The notes under the pieces: model-generated
Told to the model about the DNA's origin: nothing
Seen by the model: the letters and a program-made list of their open reading frames with translations, nothing else
The model's database searches: none
Translations under genes and position numbers: made by a program
NCBI GenBank assembly: GCA_037013495.1
Contig: CM072801.1
Span: 108,259,816 to 108,323,815 of the forward strand
Source: Hippophae tibetana
Lineage: Eukaryota > Streptophyta > Magnoliopsida > Rosales > Elaeagnaceae
DNA length: 64,000 nt
Direction: 5' to 3'
Shown: in pieces, positions 1-8,300 of the stretch
Layout of the letters: every line of letters starts with the position of its first letter
How positions within the stretch are numbered: the first letter of the stretch is position 1

Positions 1-1
1 T

Positions 2-1333
2 CCTGCTAAGACGGTAAAATTGAGGAATGAAATCACATCTTTTACACAGTATGACCAAGAATCATTGTATGAAGCTTGGGAAAGATTCAAAGAAATGTTG
101 AGGAAGTGCCCACATCATGGTAAACCGATTTGGTTGCAAGTGTCTACATTTTATAATGGATTGGTTTCAAACTATCGGGCAATGATTGATGCTGCAGCTG
201 GAGGGTCTTTAAATGGAAAAACACCGGAGGATGCTCATGAGTTGTTAGAGATTATGGCAGAAAACAACAATCAGTGGCATTCAGAGCGGGTAATTGCAAA
301 AAGACCAACAGCAGTGCATGAAATTGATTCAGTGAATGCTTTGTCGGCTCAAGTTGCTGTTCTTTCAAGAAAGATGGATTCTTTGTCTTCCAAATTCGAA
401 TCCAAACCAACTACACAATGTGATTTATGTGGTGGAAATCATGCTAGCATCGAGTGCCAAGTTGGAAATCCATTTGCTTCACCAAATGCTGAGCAAGCAA
501 ATTATGTTTCAAATTTCCAAAAACCTCAACATAACCCATACTCGAACACCTACAATCCAGGTTGGAGAAATCATCCAAATTTGTCATGGGGAAATAACCA
601 AGGGGGATTCAAACCGTCATCATCTTCCTACCAACCCCAAGAGAAAAAACAAACAAATTTGGAAGAAATTTTAGGAAAGTTCATCGAGGAAACAAGAGCA
701 AATTTCAGAAATCAAGAGGCAATCAACAGGGACATCCAAAACCAACTAGGGCAGCTTTCAAAGCAGATTGCAGAAAGGTCGCAAGGATCGCTGCCTAGTG
801 ACACCATAAATCCCACAGAGCATGTAAAGGCTATCACATTGAGAAGTGGAAAAGAACTTGAGAATCAGAAGAAATCGGAGAAAAAGATGGAAGAATCTAA
901 AGAAAAGCCATCAAGATCCCAAGATATTCAACCTTCCCCATATGCAAAATATGAGCCTCCTATCCCATATCCTCAAAGATTGAATAAGAAAAAGCTTGAT
1001 AATCAATTTGATAAATTTCTGGATATTTTTAAGAAATTGCATATTAACATTCCTTTTGCAGAAATGTTGGAACAAATGCCCAAATATGCAAAATTCATGA
1101 AGGAAATCCTATCAAAGAAGAGGAGGCTAGGAGATAATGAAACTGTCATGCTAAATGAGGAATGCAGTGCAGTTCTTCAAAGAAAACTGCCACAGAAATT
1201 GAAAGACCCAGGGAGTTTTACTATACCGTGTACTATAGGAAGTTGCAATTTTGATAAAGTCCTATGTGATTTAGGAGCAAGCATTAATTTGATGCCACTT
1301 TCAGTTTTCAGGAAACTAGGCTGGGAGAAGTGA
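2..1333 (+). pseudogene. gag: Retrotransposon gag plus start of aspartic protease, 5'-partial and frameshifted
   Basis: The frame is open from base 2, so the coding region enters from outside the window; no ATG start is visible and 443 codons are present before a TGA at 1331-1333. Counting from codon 1 at base 20, residues about 15-50 form the end of the retrotransposon gag domain (EAWERFKEMLRKCPHHG, then the WLQ...FYNGL motif). Residues 134-146 are a single zinc knuckle with C, C, H, C at 134, 137, 141 and 146. Its spacing is CX2CX3HX4C, one residue shorter than the classic CX2CX4HX4C. A basic, glutamine-rich linker follows, with ITLRSGK. The protease active site DLGAS is at 417-421, just before the frame fails. 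Gag packages element RNA into cytoplasmic particles and the protease cleaves the polyprotein. The loss of one base near 1320-1322 ends the frame, so this copy is dead. Confidence 0.9.
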
Positions 1334-1977
1334 AGCCCACTTCAATATCTTTACAATTAGCGGATCGATCGGTGAAATATCCTCTAGGGGTAATTGAGGA
1401 TGTTTTAATTAAAGTCGGCAAGTTTATTTTCCCTATAGATTTCGTGGTGCTTGACATGGAGGAAGATAGAGAGATACCGTTGATATTGGGGAGACCGTTC
1501 CTTGCAACTGGAAGAACATTGATTGATGTTCAGCAAGGAAAGCTCATTCTACGGGTGCAAGATGAACAAGTAACTTTTGATGTTTTTGAAGAAACAAAAT
1601 TTCCAAGTGATGTACATTCTTGTTTTCAAATTAACACTCTTAACGGGTTAATCTCGGAAACTTTTGAGGAGAGAACTTCATTGCTACCACTAGAAGCTTG
1701 CCTTGTGAAATCTGCAACAATTGAGAAGGAAGATGAGGGGACGAGACAATGTTCTGAATTACTAGCAGCACCTAATGAACATTTATGCAGTGATGAAACA
1801 TTTAAGGAGTTGGGAACAAATGAAACTCCAACCTCAGTGGTAAAGAATGGAGCCAACAAGATTGAGTTAAAGCCAATGCCATCCCATCTAAGAAAAAAAA
1901 ATTTCTTACGTTCACCACCGGCGAGGGCAATTTCACTGCTGGCGGAAAGGAGATCTCTCTTCCCTTTCTTACATTGA
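1330..1977 (+). pseudogene. pol: Rest of retrotransposon aspartic protease and truncated N-terminus of pol
   Basis: This is the continuation of the same polyprotein in a different frame after the lesion near 1320; it should not be read as a separate gene with its own start. The first part (KPTSISLQLADRS, then PLGVIEDVLIKVGKF and LDMEEDREIPLILGRPFLA) is the C-terminal half of a Ty3/gypsy protease with the conserved ILGRPFL segment at about residues 50-57. A variable linker follows, then IELKPMPSHLR at about 1861-1892. In intact Athila-type elements that phrase leads directly into reverse transcriptase. Here it is followed by an A-run and unrelated residues to a TGA at 1975-1977. No YVDD-type RT motif, RNase H or integrase motif appears downstream. 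Confidence 0.87.
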
Positions 1978-1990
1978 GGACAATGTAAGG
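1888..1990 (+). other. Internal deletion scar where RT, RNase H and integrase should be
   Basis: To the left is the protease-RT linker (ELKPMPSHL). To the right, about 1968-1999, is a stretch running from TACATTGAGGACAATGTAAG to GGTTGGGGGTG, which resembles the sequence that commonly closes pol in plant gypsy elements. Roughly 3 kb of pol coding sequence would normally separate them; fewer than 100 bases do here. The filler is an A-run (1891-1901) and a GC-rich block (1911-1950) that aligns with the element's LTR motif at 3901-3940 at 28 of 40 positions. The junction may be a template-switch product. The amount of missing sequence is inferred from family structure. Confidence 0.7.
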
Positions 1991-2665
1991 TTTTGGTTGG
2001 GGGTGCAGTAAACGGTAAATCTTTTCTTCCCTTCATTTTTATTAGTTTTGTTTGTGTTTTTGGTTGTGTTTAATTTTGATTTTCCATTTATTTTTCTACA
2101 TTTTGATTTAATTTCTTTTATTTGTTTATTGTCTTATTTCTATTTTTATTTTTATTTTATTTTATTTGCATTTTACTTATTTTAATTTGCACGTTGATGA
2201 TAATAATGTGATTGTGATAACAAGTAGCTGTTAGAAGACATTAAATTTTGCTTCGGTTTAAAGAGAATTTCAAATGTTGATTTTACCTAGTTGGCGACTC
2301 TTTTGGTATGTGGTATGATTTGGTTGACTAGTATAAATGCTTAGAGAAGTCTTATGTGCGAATTTTTCATGAATATTTTTGTGATCTCAACAAACTCTAG
2401 AACTCATTTGAAAACCTCTTGAGGCGAAATAATTTGGAATTGCACTGTTTAGGATATGATGTAGGCCATTTTTGGATCGATTGTGCCATTTTAAGCCTAC
2501 CTTGTTATCCTTATATCACTAGTTACCTCTTTGAGCCTATTTAAATATATTGTTAGCCTTACTTTTCTTTCTTTTTGCCTTATATAACCTACCTTCTATT
2601 GAGCCAAAAATATATATATATAATTCCTACCTTATTTGTTAAGAGCACTTAATTTTGAACACAAA

Positions 2666-2862
2666 CTTTTCAAGAGGAATTGGAGAAATCTTCCACATAT
2701 ATTGGGAGAAATCGGTTGGGGGTTATGTCTTTTCAAGAGCAATTGGAGTAAGGATGCAACAAAAAAAAAACAAAAAAAAAAAAAACAAAAAAAAAAAAAG
2801 AAAAGAAAAGAAATCCACATATATTGGAAGAAAGTTGTTGGCTTTTCAAGAGCAATTGAGTA
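2666..2862 (+). repeat. Short direct repeats around a CTTTTCAAGAGNAATTGG motif
   Basis: The motif CTTTTCAAGAG followed by G or C and AATTG occurs at 2666, 2729 and 2842. The last two lie in a longer imperfect duplication: 2693-2750 and 2815-2862 both begin CCACATATATTGG and end CAAGAGCAATTG. The copies differ by small deletions and flank an A-rich tract, consistent with local slippage or tandem duplication inside the element. Confidence 0.75.
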
Positions 2863-2960
2863 AAAAAAAAAAAAAGAGAAAAAAAAGGCCTTCACACTCT
2901 AGTAAATAAAAGAGTGTTAGTGATTGATATACAGAGGTGAAAAAAAAAAAAAAAAATTTT
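2757..2960 (+). repeat. Poly(A)-rich low-complexity tracts
   Basis: There are three A-rich runs at about 2760-2811, 2863-2886 and 2941-2957, interrupted by single C or G bases. They create spurious lysine-rich frames on the + strand and phenylalanine-rich frames on the - strand. No gene is supported. The runs sit inside the element, so they are not a retroposon tail. Confidence 0.85.
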
Positions 2961-3660
2961 TGAGGAAGAAGTTGGTTTATCTTTGGAAAAATGGGTTATG
3001 ATCGGAAGAAACAATTTGGGTTAAATGGTGTTACTCTTTTACTTAATTGGTTGTGTTTAATCTAATAAGTGCTATTATTTGTATTTTGACACTTCCCGTT
3101 CTTTCTTAACTAAATACCTAAGCCTAACATTACAAGCCTCATAAAGTCCTATTGATCCGAAGTGGTGTATTATTCCTTCTTTAGTGAAGAGAGGTTTGAA
3201 AAGTGAGCCTATGGAGTTTGAGATTTCACCTTTTTGTTTGTGGATGTTATGCATAATATTATCCGGGCATTATGGCTATTGGTTTGTGGTTTGATGGATG
3301 TTTAAGAGTCAAAAACAAAAGTGAAATTTGCATTTGAGATTTCTTAAAGCTTAGGTGACATTTAATTATTCTATATGTTGGGTGTTATTTACAATTTTTG
3401 AGACATTTGTGCAAATTATTTGTTATGTGATTTTATTGTTTTAAGTTAGTATAGTTATAGGTATGATGTTTGTGGGTATCGTCACTGGAAGCCCTCACGA
3501 GACTACAACTCGTCCTACTAGGGCCACCTAGGGGTTTAAAGGCTTATTGCATATGCTTAATGCAATGTTGTAAATAGAATAAATTTCCTTTGAATTTTTC
3601 TTTTAATTTCTCCTCTTAAATTATTCATAGATCGCTTTTCTTGCTAGAGACTAGCAAGAA

Positions 3661-3673
3661 GCTGGTTGGGGGT
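3661..3673 (+). other. Polypurine-tract-like G-rich site before the 3' LTR
   Basis: The sequence GCTGGTTGGGGGT directly precedes TGTTGATAAG, a plausible LTR start with the required TG. Plus-strand DNA synthesis in LTR elements is primed from a purine-rich tract at this position. The tract is short and interrupted by TT, so it is a weak example. The assignment depends on the LTR start being correct, which needs the absent 5' LTR or another genomic copy. Confidence 0.5.
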
Positions 3674-3902
3674 TGTTGATAAGAGCTAAATTATTGCATT
3701 TTTGTTATGATTTAAATGTTGATATTTGTGTGAAAATTGTGTTTATTTGATTATTTAATCCACAAATGTCATTTCACGGGTATTTCGTGTTTAAAGTGCA
3801 ATTTCAGGTAAAATCATGATTTTGGAGAAGTTAGGGACAAAGTACAATGATCGGGATTGAATGAAAATAAAAAGAGAAGAAAAATTTCAAAATTTGGAAT
3901 TT

Positions 3903-4306
3903 CGCCGCCGGCGAGAGTATTCTCGCCGCCGGCGAAAACCTTACGGAAAAAAAATGTTGAAAATCATGCAGGGAGCACGGATTATGGCCAAATGAATCTC
4001 GCCGCCGGCCAAAGTATTCTCGCCGCCGGCCAAAGTATCTCGCCGCCGGCCAAAGAATCTCGCCGCCGGCTAAAATCTTGGCGAAAATCTTCCCGAGAGC
4101 ACAAATTTTGGTAAACTAATCTCGCCGCCGGCCAAATAATTCTCGCCGCCGGCCAAAGTATCTCGCCGCCGGCCAAATTATGTTGGCCGCCGGCCAAAGT
4201 GTCTAGCCGCCGGCCACATTATTTTGGCCGCCGGCCAAAATCAAAAACCTAAATATTTAAATTTCCAGAAATCTCGCCGCGGCGAGAATAATGTCGCCGC
4301 CGGCGA
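3903..4306 (+). repeat. CpG-rich GCCGCCGGC motif cluster (interrupted 20-21 bp minisatellite) in the LTR
   Basis: GCCGCCGGC occurs exactly 13 times, starting at 3904, 3925, 4001, 4022, 4042, 4062, 4124, 4145, 4165, 4186, 4206, 4227 and 4296, with one contracted copy near 4275. Within runs the spacing is 20-21 bp, about two helical turns. Many units are interrupted palindromes: the arms are CTCGCC/GGCGAG or TTGGCC/GGCCAA around a GCC centre, and some are hybrids of the two. A larger duplication (GAGCAC...AATCTCGCCGCC at about 3974 and 4096) shows that a longer block was also copied. The composition contrasts sharply with the AT-rich surroundings. Confidence 0.92.
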
Positions 4307-4370
4307 GCTTCGTCCAAAAATACATTTTTTATGTTGTTTTGTTCCAAAATTGCCCCCCAAACCCTAGATC

Positions 4371-4378
4371 TATATATA
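4371..4378 (+). promoter_or_regulatory. TATA box of the LTR promoter
   Basis: TATATATA follows CCCTAGATC and lies about 70 bp downstream of the last GCCGCCGGC motif. Transcription would be expected to start about 30 bp further on, near 4400-4410, which would make upstream sequence U3 and downstream sequence R-U5. This fits the usual layout of a plant LTR, but there is no transcript evidence. Confidence 0.6.
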
Positions 4379-5189
4379 CATTATGATGGAAAAGAGGGGG
4401 ACGGCAGAAAGCAGAGTTCAAAGGCATTTTTGGAGAAGAGAAGGAAATTTTGGAGAAACTTGAAGGATCTTCACCATTGTTGCTACCAAGCCTTCATCTT
4501 CTAGAGTTTTTCATCTCTTCTCCTTAGTTTTTATATTCTGCAGTTTATTGATATTTGTTATTCATGGATTCAATTGAAATAATGGTTGTTCTTAATTTCG
4601 TTATGAACTAATTCGTTTTTGCTAAGGCTATGATGTAGTTAAATCAAGGAAATCTGATTTCTTTTGTTATTGTTATATGAATTCATTGTTTTCAAGTTGA
4701 GTATTTATTTCCATGCTTAATGCTTTTAAATTTCTGATCAAGATTTAGATGATTTGTTGCATTATATTGAGACCGAGAGGAGATGTGTAATGAATGCTTC
4801 TTGTGATAAATACCGTATGTTGAATGCGAGTTTGACACCTAATGCATGATGTATGTGGTTATTCTAGAAATTCCATAAATCATAATGTGCTTATTTGTGA
4901 TTAAATCTTCATAGTAATATAGTTGGTTTTCATAGATAAGTAATTCTAATATAACTTGAGAAAGAGTATTAGATAAGTTTGGGTTTTTCAACCATCACTT
5001 TTAACTTTGAATCTCATATAACATGACTTGAAATCGGATTGAATTGATTTAGCGAAATCAAATGCCTTAGCATTTTTAATCATTTGTGAACAACATTAAA
5101 TTTTGTTATTTGCATTTAGTTTTATGTTAATTTGCTTTTAAAACAATTTCAACAATTCGGTTTTCAAATAAAATTAGGGTTAGTCAATT

Positions 5190-5215
5190 TCGGTACTTAG
5201 TAATGTCTTCTTGCT
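5190..5215. other. Junction between truncated LTR and satellite array
   Basis: Sequence up to CGGTACTTA (5191-5199) is LTR-like and has no match in the array. From GTAATGTCTTCTTGC onward every base follows the satellite consensus (compare 12415-12430 and 19633-19648). The array therefore starts about two-thirds through a monomer. No TG...CA end, target-site duplication or inverted repeat is visible, so the join looks like a deletion or illegitimate recombination, not a clean insertion. The overlap GTAATGTC is too short to interpret. Confidence 0.8.
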
Positions 5216-5313
5216 CTTTAGGATTTCAATTTGTTCATCTTAGCCATATTCTTAGTAATTCAATCTTTCTTATTCCATTGAGTTCCAGCGTTCTTAGGTT
5301 GTCCGCAAAAGGG

Positions 5314-5330
5314 ATTCGCATCGTTTGGGA
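5314..5330 (+). other. CENP-B-box-like 17-bp site (first of about 90)
   Basis: ATTCGCATCGTTTGGGA compares with the human CENP-B box core nTTCGnnnnAnnCGGGn. TTCG and GGG match at the right spacing. The central A is G and the C of CGGG is T, so 7 of 9 core positions agree. The site lies in one of the best-conserved stretches of the monomer (from AAAAGGGATTCG to CATAACC) and recurs near-unchanged, the last at 63693-63709. Functional meaning is unproven; no plant CENP-B with this binding role is assumed. Confidence 0.55.
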
Positions 5331-8300
5331 TCATAACCTTGGTTACTGAAAATGGTGTATCTACCTTCACATATCTATTTTAAGAATTTTAGGTTTAAAA
5401 CATTTTGTGATTTGGAGGTTTTCTCCTCTCTTAAGTCACAATTTCCAAAAAGAGAAAGAAATTGTGTCCTTAAAGTCTTGTCTTTTATTTCAATTTTGTA
5501 GACATTGTTTTCAACTTTGGATTTCATATCTTATTTTTCTTTAAAATCATGTCATCTTTTACTTTTCTTTGTTTTATGTGTTCCACCTTTCTTTCTTCTT
5601 GAGAAAAACAAGAGAGCTAATACAGTTCACAGTGTAAAAACAAAAAGAAGGTATTAATTGTGGTTGTAACTAAAAACTGTTATAACTTTTATTTTTTGCA
5701 TCGAAATGAGTACTATAACTTATCAAATCTGAAGCTCGTTCCGATGCCTAAAAACGCACCGTAGCAATAGTATATTTCCCCACTTTGGTCAACCCAAATT
5801 TCATGGTTCATACTACATAATGATGTCTTAAACTTTGGTCGCACCTTATTTCGTTGTAATCTCTTCTTGCTCTTTAGTATTTCAATTTGTTCATCTTCGC
5901 CATATTCTTAGTAATTCAATCTTTTTTATTCCATTGTGTTACAGCGTTCTTAGGTTGTACGCAAAAGGGATTCGCATCGTTTGGGATCATAACCTTGGTT
6001 GCTGAAAATGGTGTATCTACCTTCACATATCTATTTTTAGAATTTTAGGTTTAAAACATTTTGTGCTTTGGAGGTTTTCTCCTCTCTTAAGTCACAATTT
6101 CCAAAAAGAGAAAGAAATTGTGTCCTTAAAGTCTTGTCTTTAATTTCAATTTTGTAGACATTGTTTTCAACTTTGGATTTCATATCTTACTTTTCTTTAA
6201 AATCATGTCATCTTTTACTTTTCTTTGTTTTATGTGTTCCACCTTTCTTTCTTCTTGAGAAAAACAAGAGAGCTAATACAGTTCACAGTGTAAAAACAAA
6301 AAGAAGGTATTAATTGTGGTTGTAACTAAAAATTGTTATAAATTTTATTTTGTGCATCGAAATGAGTACTATAACATATCAAATCTGAAGCACTTTCCGA
6401 TCCTATAAACGCACCGTAGCAATAGTACATTTCCCCACTTTTGTCAACCCAAATTTCATGGTTCATACTACATAATGATGTCTTAAACTTTGGTCGCACC
6501 TTATTTCGTTGTAATCTCTTCTTGCTCTTTAGGATTTCAATTTGTTCCTCTTAGCCATATTCTTAGTAATTCAATCTTTCTTATTCCATTGAGTTCCAGC
6601 GTTCTTAGGTTGTCCGCAAGAGGGATTCGCATCGTTTGGGATCATAACCTTGGTTGCTAAAAATGGTGTATCTACCTTCACATATCTATTTTTAGAATTT
6701 TAGGTTTAAAAAAGTTTGTGCTTTGGAGGTTTTCACCTCTCTTAAGTCATAATTTCCAAAAAGAGAAAGAAATTGTGTCCTTAAAGTCTCGTCTTTCATT
6801 TCAATTTTGTAGACATTGTTTTCAACTTTGGATTTCATATCTTATTTTTCTTTATAATCTTGTCATCTTTTACATTTCTTTGTTTTATGTGTTCCACAAT
6901 TCTTCCTTCTTGAGAAAAACAAGAGAGCTGATAAAGTTCACATTGTAAAAAGAAAAGGAAGGTTTTAATTGTGGTTGTAACTAAAAAGTGTTAAACTTTT
7001 ATTTTTTGCATCGAAATGAGTACTATAACTTATCAAATCTGAAGCTCGTTCCGATGCCTAAAAACGCACCGTAGCAATAGTATATTTCCCCACTTTGGTC
7101 AACCCAAATTTCATGGTTCATACTACATAATGATGTCTTAAACTTTGGTCGCACCTTATTTCGTTGTAATCTCTTCTTGCTCTTTAGTATTTCAATTTGT
7201 TCATTTTCGCCATATTCTTAGTAATTCAATCTTTTTTATTCCATTGAGTTACAGCGTTCTTAGGTTGTACGCAAAAGGGATTCGCATCGTTTGGGATCAT
7301 AACCTTGGTTGCTGAAAATGGTGTATCTACCTTCACATATCTATTTTTAGAATTTTAGGTTTAAAACATTTTGTGCTTTGGAGGTTTTCTCCTCTCTTAA
7401 GTCACAATTTCCAAAAAGAGAAAGAAATTGTGTCCTTAAAGTCTTGTCTTTTATTTCAATTTTGTTGACATTGTTTTCCACTTTGGATTTCAGATCATAT
7501 TTTTCTTTAAAATCTTGTCATCTTTTACTTTTCTTTGTTTTATGTGTTCCACCTTTCTTTCTTCTTGAGAAAAACAAGAGAGCTAATACAGTTCACAGTG
7601 TAAAAACAAAAAGAAGGTATTAATTGTGGTTGTAACTAAAAACTGTTATAACTTTTATTTTGTGCATCGAAATGAGTACTATAACATATCAAATCTGAAG
7701 CTCGTTCCGATGCTTAAAAACGCACCGTAGAAATAGTATATTTCCCCACTTTTGTCAACCCATAATTTCATGGTTAATACTACATAATGATGTCTTAAAC
7801 TTTGGTCGCACCTTATTTCGTTGTAATCTCTTCTTACTCTTTAGGATTTCAATTTGTTCATCTTAGCCATATTCTTAGTAATTCAATCTTTGCTATTCCA
7901 CTGAGTTCCAGCATTCTTAGGTTGTCCGCAAAAGGGATTCGCATCGTTTGGGACCATAACCTTGGTTGCTGAAAATGGTGTATCTACCTTCACATATCTA
8001 TTTTAAGAATTTTAGATTTAAAAAATTTTGTGCATTGGAGGTTTTCTCCTCTCTTAAATCACAATATCCAAAAAGAGAAAGAAATTGTGTCCTTAAAGTC
8101 TTGTCTTTTATTTCAATTTTGTTGACATTGTTTTCCACTTTGGATTTCATATCTTATTTTTCTTTAAAATCTTGTCATCTTTTACTTTTCTTTGTTTTAT
8201 GTGCTCCACCTTTCTTTCTTCTTGAGAAAAACAAGAGAGCTAATACAGTTCCCAGTGTAAAAACAAAAAGAAGGTATTAATTGTGGTTGTAACTAAAAAC

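Larger units (their letters stand above)
1978..3673 (+). mobile_element. Non-coding internal 3' region of the retrotransposon
   Basis: This 1.7-kb AT-rich stretch lies between the pol remnant and the LTR. I see no long open frame and no envelope-like reading frame. It contains T-rich sequence at 2030-2180, direct repeats and poly(A)-like tracts at 2690-2960, and a more GC-rich block at 3480-3540 with the short palindrome CCTAGG near 3528. Athila-type elements often carry a long non-coding or env-derived region here. Which of the two this was cannot be decided from one copy. Confidence 0.65.
1..5199 (+). mobile_element. Degenerate Athila-type Ty3/gypsy LTR retrotransposon (5' end outside window, pol deleted)
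   Basis: Order seen on the + strand: partial gag, protease, pol break, non-coding internal region, G-rich tract, LTR-like sequence with TATA box. The gag and protease phrases (WERFKEMLRKCPHHG, ITLRSGK, PYPQRL, DLGASINLMPLS, ILGRPFL) are those of the plant Athila lineage of Ty3/gypsy elements. The 5' LTR and primer binding site lie left of the window, so the two LTRs cannot be compared for age. RT, RNase H and integrase are missing and gag-protease is frameshifted, so the copy cannot be autonomous. The right end is abrupt, with satellite DNA following at about 5200. Lineage assignment is from recognised motifs, not a search. Confidence 0.88.
3674..5199 (+). mobile_element. 3' LTR, right-truncated (at least 1.5 kb)
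   Basis: It begins TGTTGATAAGAGC after a G-rich tract. It contains a promoter-like region (GC-rich motif cluster at 3903-4304, TATATATA at 4371-4378), a short GAGACCGAGAGGAG segment near 4770 of a type I associate with plant gypsy LTRs, and long AT-rich sequence after it. No ORF of note is present. The expected CA end is not seen: sequence ending GGTACTTAG at about 5199 switches directly to satellite. The missing end could be tens to hundreds of bases. LTR identity is an inference from position and promoter layout, since the second LTR is outside the window. Confidence 0.62.

Noticed and set aside
336-674. 112-codon frame on the + strand inside gag
   Set aside because: It is an out-of-frame shadow of the conserved gag frame.
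1626-2036. 136-codon frame on the - strand
   Set aside because: It is antisense to the conserved protease and linker frame and has no recognisable domain.
2632-2909. Lysine-rich and phenylalanine-rich frames
   Set aside because: They are translations of poly(A)/poly(T) tracts.
1978-3673. Possible envelope-like gene between pol and the LTR
   Set aside because: No long frame or recognisable envelope-like motif is present on either strand.
3857-4197. Frames with SPPAR or WPAAR repeats on the two strands
   Set aside because: They come from the 20-21 bp GC-rich LTR minisatellite, which is not in a multiple-of-three register throughout and lies upstream of the TATA box.
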